Assembly: GCA_016793095.1 (NCBI GenBank) | Contig: JAEUJQ010000082.1 | Coordinates: 1 to 41,712 of the forward strand | Direction of reading: 5' to 3' | Source: Myxococcaceae bacterium | Lineage (GTDB): Bacteria > Myxococcota > Myxococcia > Myxococcales > Myxococcaceae | Length of the DNA stretch: 41,712 nucleotides | Shown: positions 25,262 to 33,283 of the stretch, in pieces | Numbering within the stretch: position 1 is the stretch's first letter | Layout of the letters: each line of letters starts with the position of its first letter | Position numbers and translations under genes: made by a program | Notes under the pieces: generated by a model | Databases searched by the model: none | What the model was told of the DNA's origin: nothing | What the model saw: the letters and a program-made list of their open reading frames with translations, nothing else

Positions 25262-26479
25262 ATGGCGGGGCTCCTCGATGATGACGACGTGGACGGCCTG
25301 GCGAAGACGGCGCCGCGCGGCGCTGTGCTCGACCCGGACGACGCCGCGCTCATCGGCAGGAAGCTGGGCGACTACCGGGTGGACTCGGTGCTGGGCGTCG
25401 GGGGCATGGGCATCGTCTTCAAGGGCCAGCAGCCGCTCATCAAGAAGGCCGTCGCCATCAAGGTGCTGAAGCGGCAGCTCGCGTCCGAGCAGTCATGGGC
25501 GTCGCGGCTGCTCGACGAGGCCCGCGCAGCGAACGCCATCCACCACCCGGGCGTCGTCACCACTATCGCCTTCGGACAGGCCCCGGACGGGCGGCCGTAC
25601 CTGGTGATGGACTATCTCGAGGGCGAGTCGCTGCAGACGCGCCTCGCCTCGCGCGGAAAGCTGCCGGCCGTCGAGGCGCTTCGCCTGCTCGCCGACCTCC
25701 TCGCGCCGCTCGAGGCCGCCCACGCAGCCGGCGTCATTCACCGGGACCTGAAGCCGGGCAACGTGTTCCTCCAGCGGCTGCCCGACGGGAAGGACTTCCC
25801 CCGCGTGCTCGACTTCGGCCTCGCGCGCCACATCGACTCGACCGGTCGTGGTTCGGGCATCGTCGGCACGCCGACCTACATGGCGCCCGAGCAGGCCAGG
25901 GACGGCGACCAGACGCCGGCCATCGACCTCTACGCGCTCGGCTGCATCACCTACGAGCTGCTCTCGGGCCGGCCACCCTTCGAGGCGCCGTCGGCGTGGG
26001 GCCTCATCGAGCTGCACCTGTCGCGCGCACCTCAGCCGCTGGCGACGCGGGTGCTCGACGTGGACGACGAGGTGGCAGCCCTCGTGCACGAGCTGCTCGA
26101 CAAGGACCCGGCCAGGCGGCCGACCGCGAAGCAGGCGCGTCGTGAGGTGGCCCGCCTGCTGCGAGCGCGCGAAGAAGCCGCGACCGGCCGCAACGAGCCG
26201 GTGAAGGTGGACCGGCAGGACGCGGCCACGGTGGTTGGCGTCGAGGGCATCGACCTGCCGCTCCCTGCGCCGAAGCGGGAGCGCGCCACCCAGCCCGATG
26301 CTGCGCGCCCGACCGACGTGCACGACATCGTGGCGCGAGCCGAGGTGCCCTCGTCCATCGAGGAGACGCTGCCAGACCGCGCGGAGGCGGCCGTGCGCCC
26401 GGGTCCGGGCCGTGCGCTGCTCCTTCTGCTGATCGGCATGGGGGTGGTGGGAGGCGCGCTGTTCCTGCTGTTCAAGTAA
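25262..26479 (+). CDS. Ser/Thr protein kinase with C-terminal membrane anchor
   Basis: A 405-residue Hanks-type kinase counted from ATG 25262; a GTG at 25241 would add seven residues, and neither has a clear ribosome site. After an acidic N-terminus (LLDDDDVD) the kinase domain has a glycine loop GVGGMGIVF, Lys67 in AIKVLK, HRDLKPGN (Asp162), DFG at 184-186 and GTPTYMAPEQ, all intact. The C-terminal ~110 residues are a linker with possible phospho sites and one final hydrophobic segment (ALLLLLIGMGVVGGALFLLF), giving a tail anchor with the kinase in the cytoplasm. There is no extracellular sensor. It is divergent from the FHA-kinase operon. Confidence 0.92.
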   Translation: MAGLLDDDDVDGLAKTAPRGAVLDPDDAALIGRKLGDYRVDSVLGVGGMGIVFKGQQPLIKKAVAIKVLKRQLASEQSWASRLLDEARAANAIHHPGVVTTIAFGQAPDGRPYLVMDYLEGESLQTRLASRGKLPAVEALRLLADLLAPLEAAHAAGVIHRDLKPGNVFLQRLPDGKDFPRVLDFGLARHIDSTGRGSGIVGTPTYMAPEQARDGDQTPAIDLYALGCITYELLSGRPPFEAPSAWGLIELHLSRAPQPLATRVLDVDDEVAALVHELLDKDPARRPTAKQARREVARLLRAREEAATGRNEPVKVDRQDAATVVGVEGIDLPLPAPKRERATQPDAARPTDVHDIVARAEVPSSIEETLPDRAEAAVRPGPGRALLLLLIGMGVVGGALFLLFK

Positions 26480-26491
26480 CCTCGGCGGTCG

Positions 26492-28642
26492 ATGGCCCGG
26501 GGAATGATGTGCGGGTTGGTGCTGCTGGCAGGGCTCGCGCTCGGAGCGCCGCCTCCGCTCGTGCTCGTCTCCCCGCTGGACGGCGGCTGGGCCGGCACAC
26601 GCTCGAGCTTCGTGGTCCGGCTCGATGGCGGCGCCCCCTACGGCACCCGGTTCAACCGCGTCGAGTTCCGCGTGCTGGACGGCGCCGGCGTCACGGTCGC
26701 CTCGACCGGCACCTCCGTCAGCCCTTCGGACGACGACACCTCGAGGACCCTGAGCGCAGTCCTCGACGCGGGCCCCTACGGGTGGACCGCGCGCACCGTC
26801 GATTCGAGCGGCGACGCCTCGGTCTGGGCGCCGCCGGAGCCGTTCCGCTGGGACGGCGTGCTGCCACCCGCACCCGGCTTCGTCACCATCGACGACCTCG
26901 ACGCTGGCGGCGTGCGCTTCAGCTACGGGCCTGTCCTCGACGCCGAGAGCGGGCTCCTCGAGTACCACCCGGCCATCTCCTTCGAGGGCGGTGACGGCGG
27001 CATCGACTTCTCCAACTCGATGCTCGAGAGCCGGCAACTCACCGGCTCGGCCTGGCTCGGCCCCGGCACGTGGCGGCTGGGGGTGCACGCGCACGACGTC
27101 GCCGGGAACGTGGGCGCCGCCGTCGAGACACCCCTCTTCGTCATCCAGCCTTCGGCCGAGCTCGCGGGGATGACGCCGGCGCTGCCCCAACTGTTCTTCA
27201 TGGACGGAGGGGCCATTCCGTCGCCTGCCATCCTCAACTCCACGACGTTCCGCGCCCGGTGGACGTCGCCCTTCGATGGCGGCGTCTTCGTCGTGGGGCG
27301 GCGCGCGCTGGCTGGGAACCTGCTCGCCGTCATCGCGAACCGGTCCGCAGCCTCCGTGCTCCTCGACCACTCTGACGACGGGCTGTTCGAGGTGCAGGTG
27401 GCGCACGCCCTCGACGGGCGGCTCTCCGGTTGGTCCTCCGCCGTGCGCTACCAGATCGACCAGAGCCGCCCCTTCAGCCCGACGCTGACCGCGACCGTCG
27501 ATGGCGGGCAGGTCTCCCTGCGGTGGAATGGCGTCAATGACCGGGGAACGCCAGCCTCGGGCGTGGCGTTGCATGCGCTCAGCCGCACCCGCCCCGACGC
27601 CTCGGTGCTCGTCGCGAGCTTCGACGCCGGCGTGGCCCAGTACCTCGTGAACGACCAGCCGGGCGCCGGTGCCTCGACCTACACCGTGCGGGTCATCGAC
27701 GTCGCAGGCAACGTCGCGACTGCCAGCGCAGGCGTCTTCATCGGTGCGCCGCCCGTGCTGGAGGCGCCGCTCGTGGGGCCCCCTTTCTCGCGAGGGCCAG
27801 TGACCGTCTCCTGGGACGCGGGCGGGGTGGCCGCCACCTTCGAGGTGAGCCGCGAGGACCGGCTGGGCCTGGCGACGGTGGTGACGTCCGCTACGCCGAC
27901 GGAGTCCTTCGTGGACCCTGCGCCCGAGGGGGCGTGGCGCTACCGCGTGCGTGCGCGCGTGAACGGGCTCGACGGGCCGGCCTCTGCGCCCAGCGCCGAG
28001 GTGGTGGTGGACCAGACCGGGCCGACCGCGACGGTGGACGCGACCCGGCGGTCAACGAACGTCGTCGAGGTTCGCTGGACGGCGTCCGACGACCTCGCCG
28101 GCCTCGACACCCTGACTTTGGAACGGGAACTCGGAGGCACGGTGACGTCGGTGGGCGCGGTGACGGCATCTCCCGTGAGCGACACCCCGCCGGACGGGAC
28201 CTGGCGTTACCGGTTGGTGGCGGTGGACCGCGCGGGCAACGGCACCACGACTCCCTTCACGTCGCCCGTGCAGGTGCCGGCGTCGGTGATTCGCGTCGAG
28301 GCGCCGGAGCTTCCGCCGCTCGAGTGCTACCGCGACGCGCGGGTGGCGCTCGCCACTTCGGGAGAGCCCCCCGTGTCCTGGGCGCTCGTGAGCGGCCCCG
28401 AGGGCGTCGTGGTGGACCCGGTCACTGGCGCCCTGACGTGGACGCCGCGCAACGCGGACGTGGGCGCGCAGGTGGCGCGGGTGCGGGTGTCGGGCGCTGG
28501 GAGCGCCGACGAGCGCGACGTCGTACTCGAGGTGACGTGTCAGCCGCGCGCGCTGAAGGTGGGCTGCGACGCGGCGCCGGTGCTGGGGCCGCTGTTCATC
28601 GCGTGGTGGCTCCTCGCCCGGCGACGCCGCGGTGCCGCGTGA
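26492..28642 (+). CDS. FN3/Ig-type surface protein with MYXO-CTERM-like tail
   Basis: A 716-residue exported protein with an N-terminal signal peptide (MCGLVLLAGLALGA); ATGs at 26504 and 26507 are alternative starts. The body is a string of about six fibronectin-III/Ig-like beta domains (YGWTARTVDSSGDASVW, WRLGVHAHDVAGNVG, YTVRVIDVAGNVAT, WRYRLVAVDRAGNG). The last, a putative Ig domain (PVSWALVSGPEGVVVDPVTG), precedes a C-terminus of Gly-Cys, one hydrophobic helix and a run of Arg (VGCDAAPVLGPLFIAWWLLARRRR). That layout matches MYXO-CTERM sorting signals. Probable function is surface display or adhesion. It begins 12 bp after the kinase stop. Confidence 0.83.
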   Translation: MARGMMCGLVLLAGLALGAPPPLVLVSPLDGGWAGTRSSFVVRLDGGAPYGTRFNRVEFRVLDGAGVTVASTGTSVSPSDDDTSRTLSAVLDAGPYGWTARTVDSSGDASVWAPPEPFRWDGVLPPAPGFVTIDDLDAGGVRFSYGPVLDAESGLLEYHPAISFEGGDGGIDFSNSMLESRQLTGSAWLGPGTWRLGVHAHDVAGNVGAAVETPLFVIQPSAELAGMTPALPQLFFMDGGAIPSPAILNSTTFRARWTSPFDGGVFVVGRRALAGNLLAVIANRSAASVLLDHSDDGLFEVQVAHALDGRLSGWSSAVRYQIDQSRPFSPTLTATVDGGQVSLRWNGVNDRGTPASGVALHALSRTRPDASVLVASFDAGVAQYLVNDQPGAGASTYTVRVIDVAGNVATASAGVFIGAPPVLEAPLVGPPFSRGPVTVSWDAGGVAATFEVSREDRLGLATVVTSATPTESFVDPAPEGAWRYRVRARVNGLDGPASAPSAEVVVDQTGPTATVDATRRSTNVVEVRWTASDDLAGLDTLTLERELGGTVTSVGAVTASPVSDTPPDGTWRYRLVAVDRAGNGTTTPFTSPVQVPASVIRVEAPELPPLECYRDARVALATSGEPPVSWALVSGPEGVVVDPVTGALTWTPRNADVGAQVARVRVSGAGSADERDVVLEVTCQPRALKVGCDAAPVLGPLFIAWWLLARRRRGAA

Positions 28643-28712
28643 GTGTCGAGTCGGCTCCATCGGTGAGCACGAGCCGCGCCTGAAGCACCACCGAGCCGGG
28701 TGAGCAGCCGCA

Positions 28713-28733
28713 GCCGCCGCCGCCGCCGCCGCC
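28713..28733. repeat. (GCC)7 microsatellite
   Basis: Seven perfect GCC triplets followed by alternating GC. They lie in the 187-bp gap before the acetate-transporter-family gene and outside any coding region. A slippage hotspot is likely. Confidence 0.8.
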
Positions 28734-28829
28734 GCGCGCGAACGAGCGCTGTCTTCCACCAGAGACTACCCGCCGCTCCTGCTTTCACCTAAGGCGCGCC
28801 CCCGTCGTCACCCTGCAGGAGAGACCACC

Positions 28830-29480
28830 ATGTCAGCGCCCGCTGCCCCCAACGCCCCGCCGCCCGTCTTCGGAGAGCCCACCCCGCTGGGATTGCTCGG
28901 CCTCGCCATCGGCTGCGCGGCGCTGGTGCCCATCGCCTTCGGTTGGCTGCCGTCGGACCCGGCGAAGGTGGTCACGATGATGAAGACGGCCTCGTGGTTC
29001 TGTCTGCTCTTCGGCGCCGGAGGCCAGTTCCTCGCCGGGCTCATGTCGCTCGCCAACAAGAACACCCTGGGCGGCACGCTGCTCACCACGTTCTCGTTCA
29101 ACTGGGTCTTCAACTGGTACGTGCTCGACGAGGCCGCGCACGGCCGGGGCGTGGACGGCTCGGTCATGCTGTCGGTCGACCTCACCTTCCTCGTCATCTT
29201 CCTGGTGCTGACCTACGCCTTCGGCTTCTTCTCGAAGCTGCTCTTCTTCTTCCTCCTCGACATCGACGTGCTCTACGTCGCGCGCATCGCGCGGCACTTC
29301 ACCGCGCCGGGTACGGGCGCCTTCGACGCCCTCGGCCTCGTCGTGGGCGTCAGCACCATCGCCCTCATGCTCATCGCCCTGTACATCTCGTTCGCGCTGC
29401 TGGTGAACCCGGCCGCCGGGCGCGCGGTGTTCCCCGCGTCGGGGCCGATGTTCAAGCCGGCCACGCCACCCGGCGCGTGA
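28830..29480 (+). CDS. GPR1/FUN34/YaaH-family (acetate uptake) transporter-like protein
   Basis: A 216-residue polytopic membrane protein with about six helices. It starts after a clear ribosome site (CAGGAGA). The N-terminal EPTPLGLLGLAIG corresponds to the family signature NPAPLGLxG. Further features are SWFCLLFGAGGQFLAGLM, FSFNWVFNWYVL and VLTYAFGFFSKLLFFFLLD. Members carry acetate or succinate across the inner membrane with protons or sodium. The middle (TLGGTLLTTFSFNW) diverges from SatP, so the substrate is uncertain. Transcription appears independent; the next gene starts 102 bp later. Confidence 0.75.
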   Translation: MSAPAAPNAPPPVFGEPTPLGLLGLAIGCAALVPIAFGWLPSDPAKVVTMMKTASWFCLLFGAGGQFLAGLMSLANKNTLGGTLLTTFSFNWVFNWYVLDEAAHGRGVDGSVMLSVDLTFLVIFLVLTYAFGFFSKLLFFFLLDIDVLYVARIARHFTAPGTGAFDALGLVVGVSTIALMLIALYISFALLVNPAAGRAVFPASGPMFKPATPPGA

Positions 29481-29582
29481 CGAGCCAGCGGCTGGGCCCA
29501 AGCCGAAGGCACAGCGAGCTACAGGCGTGTCTCACCCGGGGGCTTCTTCGCCCACCCACGTCGAGCGGCTACACTCGGCGCC

Positions 29583-31649
29583 GTGGCGGGCCGTTCGCGC
29601 ATTCTGCTCATCGACGACGCGGAGTTCGCGTTCCAGTTCCTGCTCGACCTGCTGAGCGAGCTGGCGGAGCCGCCGCAGCTCGAGTGGCGCGGGACCTGGG
29701 ACGCGGGGCTCGACGCCCTCACCAGCGGGGCGTTCGATGTGTGCCTCCTCGACTTCCAGCTCGGCGACCGCAGCGGGTTCGACCTGATGCGGGAGGCGAC
29801 GGTGCGGGCGTGCCGCACGCCCATCGTCCTCCTCACGGGCCAGGGCACCCGGGAGCTGGACCTCGAGGCCCAGCGACTCGGCGCCTCCGACTACCTCGTG
29901 AAGGGCGACTTCACCGCGGCCACGCTCGAGCGGGTGCTGCGCTACGCCGTGGAGCGCGCCCGCACCCTCGAGAAGCTGCGGGAGTCGGAGGAGCGCTACA
30001 GCCTCGCGCTCCAGGGCGCGAACGACGGGCTGTGGGACTGGCGGGTCGGCCAGCCCGAGATGCACCTCTCGGCGCGGTGGAAGGCCATGCTCGGCTACGC
30101 CGAGGACGAGCTCCCCAACGCGAAGGCCGCGTGGTGGGAGAAGGTGCACCCCGACGACGTCGCCGCGCTCGACCACGCGCTCGCACGACACATGCGCGGC
30201 GAGACCCCATTCCTCGAGCAGGAGCACCGGCTCCGCCACCGCGACGGCGGCTGGCGCCACGTGCTGGTGCGCGGCAAGGCCGTGCGGAACGCAGCCGGCG
30301 AGGCGACGCGGCTCGCGGGCTCCCTCACCGACGTCACCGACGCGCGCAGCCACGACGCCCTCACCGGACTGCCGAACCGGGTGCTCTTCTACGACCGGCT
30401 CGAGCAGGCGTTCCTGCGCGCGCGCCGCGACCCCGAGTACCGCTTCGCCGTGCTCTTCGTGGACCTCGACCGCTTCAAGAACATCAACGACAGCCTGGGC
30501 CACACCGCGGGCGACGAGCTGCTCATCGGCATCGCCCGCAGGCTCGAGCACTGCATCCGCGCGGTGGACACGGTCGCGCGGCTCGGCGGCGACGAGTTCA
30601 CGATTCTGCTCGACGACGCCCGCGAGCCTGACGGGGCCCTGCGGGTCGCCGCCCGCGTGGTGGAGGACCTCGCCCGGCCCTTTCACCTCAACAACCACCA
30701 GGTCTTCACCGGCGCCAGCGTCGGCATCGCGCTGTCGGCTCCGCACTACGCCCGCGCCGAGGAGTTGATGCGCGACGCCGACACCGCCATGTACAGCGCC
30801 AAGGCCCAGGGCAAGGGCCGCTTCGTCGTCTTCGACCAGGCCATGCACGAGCGGGCGCTCAAGGTGCTGTCGGTCGAGTCAGGCCTTCGCCGCGCCATCG
30901 AGGAGCGCGAGCTCGAGGTGCACTACCAGCCCGTCTTCACCGCGAAGCCCCAGCAGCTCGTCGGCCTCGAGGCGCTGGTGCGGTGGCGCCACCCGGAGCG
31001 CGGCATGGTGGCGCCGCTCGACTTCGTCCCCATCGCCGAGGACTCCGACCTCATCGCGATGCTCGACCGGTTCGTGCTGCGTGAGGCGACGAACCAGCTC
31101 CGCCACTGGCGCGAAGCGACCGGGCTGGACCTCTTCGTCGCGGTGAACGCGTCGCGGAAGCAGTTCGCGCGCCCGGGCTTCGCCGAAGACGTGCAGCTGC
31201 TGCTCGACGAAGCGGGGCTGCCGCCAGCGGCGCTGCACCTCGAGGTCACCGAGACCGTCACGATGGACCCGGCGCCGCTCGTCGGCGCGCAGCTCTCGAA
31301 GGTGGCTGCCGCCGGGGTGCAGCTCATCATCGACGACTTCGGCGTCGGCTACTCCTCGCTCGCGGTGCTGCACCGCTTCCCCTTCAAGGGCCTGAAGGTG
31401 GACCGCAGCTTCGTGGTGAACCTCGAGCACTCGCCACAAGCGGCCGAGGTGGTGCGGGCGATCCTCGCGATGGCGAACGCGCTGGGCCTGTCGTGCACCG
31501 CCGAGGGCGTGGAGACGGAGGCGCAGCACCGGCAGCTCGAGGCGTGGGGTTGCTCCCAGGTGCAGGGCTTTCTGCTCTCGAAGCCGCTGCCCGCGAAGGT
31601 GGCCGAGGCCTTCATCGCTGACGCCGCGCGCGCCCGGAAGGCCGGCTGA
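29583..31649 (+). CDS. REC-PAS-GGDEF-EAL c-di-GMP signalling protein
   Basis: A 688-residue cytoplasmic protein starting at GTG. A receiver domain (1-~120) has the phospho-acceptor Asp57 and Lys107. A PAS domain follows at about 135-255 (GANDGLWDWRVG, DGGWRHVLVRGKAV). The diguanylate cyclase domain has intact GGDEF (335-339) and an inhibitory RxxD site (RAVD, 326-329). The EAL domain keeps EAL (463-465), NASRKQ, EVTET, DDFGVGYSS, LKVDRSF and EGVETE. Both catalytic activities therefore look possible, with phosphorylation and PAS ligand setting the balance. No histidine kinase is adjacent. The last ~20 codons (LPAKVAEAFIADAARARKAG) are repeated four times downstream. Confidence 0.93.
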   Translation: MAGRSRILLIDDAEFAFQFLLDLLSELAEPPQLEWRGTWDAGLDALTSGAFDVCLLDFQLGDRSGFDLMREATVRACRTPIVLLTGQGTRELDLEAQRLGASDYLVKGDFTAATLERVLRYAVERARTLEKLRESEERYSLALQGANDGLWDWRVGQPEMHLSARWKAMLGYAEDELPNAKAAWWEKVHPDDVAALDHALARHMRGETPFLEQEHRLRHRDGGWRHVLVRGKAVRNAAGEATRLAGSLTDVTDARSHDALTGLPNRVLFYDRLEQAFLRARRDPEYRFAVLFVDLDRFKNINDSLGHTAGDELLIGIARRLEHCIRAVDTVARLGGDEFTILLDDAREPDGALRVAARVVEDLARPFHLNNHQVFTGASVGIALSAPHYARAEELMRDADTAMYSAKAQGKGRFVVFDQAMHERALKVLSVESGLRRAIEERELEVHYQPVFTAKPQQLVGLEALVRWRHPERGMVAPLDFVPIAEDSDLIAMLDRFVLREATNQLRHWREATGLDLFVAVNASRKQFARPGFAEDVQLLLDEAGLPPAALHLEVTETVTMDPAPLVGAQLSKVAAAGVQLIIDDFGVGYSSLAVLHRFPFKGLKVDRSFVVNLEHSPQAAEVVRAILAMANALGLSCTAEGVETEAQHRQLEAWGCSQVQGFLLSKPLPAKVAEAFIADAARARKAG

Positions 31650-32043
31650 CGAGCCGCCTGCCCGCGAAGGTGGCCGAGGCCTTCATCCCCGACGCTCGGG
31701 CCGGGCCAGAGCCGTACGTGGAGCGCTGACGTGGTGCTGAGCGACCGCGACGCCGCGCGCCCGGAAGGCTGGCTGACGAGCCGCCTGCCCGCGAAGGTGG
31801 CCGAGGTCTTCATCGCCGACGCCGCGCGCCCGGAAGGCCGGCTGACGAGCCGCCTGCCCGCGAAGGTGGCCGAGGCCTTCATCCCCGACGCTCGGGCCCG
31901 GCCAGAGCCGTACGTGGAGCGCTGACGTGGTGCTGAGCGACCGCGACGCGGCGCGCCCGGAAGGCCGGCTGACGAGCCGCCTGCCCGCGAAGGTGGCCGA
32001 GGCCTTCATCGCTGACGCCGCGCGCGCCCGGAAGCCCGCGTGA
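31587..32043 (+). repeat. Five-copy array of the GGDEF-EAL gene's 3' end
   Basis: The segment beginning CTGCCCGCGAAGGTGGCC occurs at 31587 (in the gene), 31658, 31785, 31854 and 31981. Spacings are 71, 127, 69 and 127 bp, so copies 2-3 and 4-5 form a 196-bp tandem duplication. Copies 1, 3 and 5 continue as IADAAR; copies 2 and 4 continue as IPDARA(G/R)PEPYVER and a stop. It fills the 356-bp gap between the EAL gene and the convergent methyltransferase, whose last codons lie in copy 5. A 64-codon frame (31731-31925) is made only of this material. Confidence 0.92.
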
Positions 32044-32941
32044 CGGGCGGGTTGCCCGGCGAGAGCGCCAGCGCTTGCACCAACCACACCTCGAGGAAGC
32101 GGCTCGAGTTCTGCCGGAGCCAGGGCAGCCCGTCGGCGCGGTCCTTCACCGTGAAGCCGCAGCGCTGCGCGAGCCGCGCGAGGGCGGCGTCGTCCTCATC
32201 GGGGTCCTGGAGGCCCGGCGCGGGCGACGAGACCAGCAGCGTACCGGCGGCGTCGAGCGCTCGCGCTGCGGCGGTGAAGAAGGCCTCGGGGTCGTCCAGC
32301 AGGTCGATGACGTTCTCGGCGACGAGGCCGTCGAGCGAGCGCGCGCGCACCGGGAGCGCCTGGGCGTCGAGCACCACACCCACCGCGCGGCTGTGCTTCG
32401 AGGTGTTGAGCACCGCGCGCAACGAGGTGTCTCCGACGAGCAGCGAGCGCCGCCGGCTGGCGAGCCTGGAGGCCGTGAGGCCCGCGCCGCAGCCGACCTC
32501 GAGGACGACGCCCTCGGGGGCGCGGTGCTGCAGCCACAGCGCCGGCGACTGGTGAGCGGCGACCTCGAGCAACTCGTCGAGCGCGTCGCTGGCGGGGCCG
32601 CGGGTGAGCGCCGGTGTGCGCGCGCCAGTCGCTTCGGCAGACGTCCAGTCGTCCGAGAACCGGGCGGCGTCGGCGCCCGGCGCGGCGTCGGCGAAGGCGC
32701 GCAGCGTCTCGACCGCCTCGGAGGTGACGCTCCCGGCTTCGGCCAGCGCCGAGAGCGCGGCGTCGTAGAAGGTGGCGCACCAGCGCGCCGGCTCGGGCAC
32801 CAGGACCGGCACCCCGCCGAGCACCGGGAAGGGTCCGCAGGTGCGGCAGCGCACGACGGCAGCCGTCGTCCCGAGGCCAGCCAGCGCGCCTCCGCAGCGG
32901 GGACAGCTCAGCACCTCGACGGCCCACCTCGGCATCCGCAT
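32006..32941 (-). CDS. SAM-dependent methyltransferase with N-terminal zinc ribbon
   Basis: A 311-residue protein from ATG 32941 (MRMPRWAVEV); ATG 32935 is equally possible. The N-terminus is a Trm112-like zinc ribbon with CPRCGG and CRTCG. The class I methyltransferase core has motif I LEVGCGAGLTA, an acidic loop VVLDAQALPV, VAENVIDLLDDPEAFF and GTLLVSSPAP. The substrate is not predictable; UbiE/COQ5-like enzymes are the closest pattern. The frame is open upstream to GTG 33190 and includes a second CPRCGG copy. The C-terminal VTRASGRARRQR comes from repeat copy 5 of the opposing array, so the ancestral end may have been replaced. Confidence 0.85.
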   Translation of the reverse strand: MRMPRWAVEVLSCPRCGGALAGLGTTAAVVRCRTCGPFPVLGGVPVLVPEPARWCATFYDAALSALAEAGSVTSEAVETLRAFADAAPGADAARFSDDWTSAEATGARTPALTRGPASDALDELLEVAAHQSPALWLQHRAPEGVVLEVGCGAGLTASRLASRRRSLLVGDTSLRAVLNTSKHSRAVGVVLDAQALPVRARSLDGLVAENVIDLLDDPEAFFTAAARALDAAGTLLVSSPAPGLQDPDEDDAALARLAQRCGFTVKDRADGLPWLRQNSSRFLEVWLVQALALSPGNPPVTRASGRARRQR

Positions 32942-33065
32942 GCCGGGTTCGTCGCAGGTTCGTCCCAGCGAGTCACACGACTTCGACGCCCTGAGGCCAG
33001 CCAGCGCTCCTCCGCAGCGGGGACAGCCCATCACCTCGACAGCCCATCTTCGCGAGTCACACGAC
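32870..33065. repeat. Duplicated 5' segment of the methyltransferase gene
   Basis: A 61-bp block at 32870-32930, inside the gene and encoding RWAVEVLSCPRCGGALAGL, recurs at 32990-33050 with about seven mismatches. A second element GCGAGTCACACGAC occurs at 32968 and 33052. The offsets are 120 and 84 bp, both multiples of three, so the gene's frame stays open across the duplication. Confidence 0.88.
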
Positions 33066-33124
33066 CCGCCGGTGCCGCCGACGCCCACCGACGAGTCGCG
33101 CATCGACCTGTCCGCCGAGGTGCC

Positions 33125-33181
33125 GAACGATCGACCGCCGCCTCGTCGGTGGCTCGGCCGGTCGTTCACGCCTCGGCCGGT
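33125..33181. promoter_or_regulatory. Dyad and direct repeats in the divergent 342-bp region
   Basis: The gap 32942-33283 separates the methyltransferase (-) from the membrane protein (+). Besides the duplication above it holds an imperfect dyad, GAACGATCGACCG (33125-33137) against CGGTCGTTC (33159-33167), and CTCGGCCGGT twice (33153 and 33172). No gene is seen. A shared promoter/operator is a weak inference. Confidence 0.25.
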
Positions 33182-33283
33182 GAGCGCCACGCCGCGGTGC
33201 GGTTTCGCGTGGGTGCTTTCAGTGGCACGCTCTGCCGCGCCGGCCTAATCGAGCAGCTCGCCGGCTCGTCTCTTCGAGGTGTC

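Noticed and set aside
31731-31925. 64-codon frame in the tail-cassette array as a separate small gene
   Set aside because: It consists only of repeated tail segments, lacks a ribosome site and starts at a GTG in the middle of a unit. I treat it as part of the repeat array.
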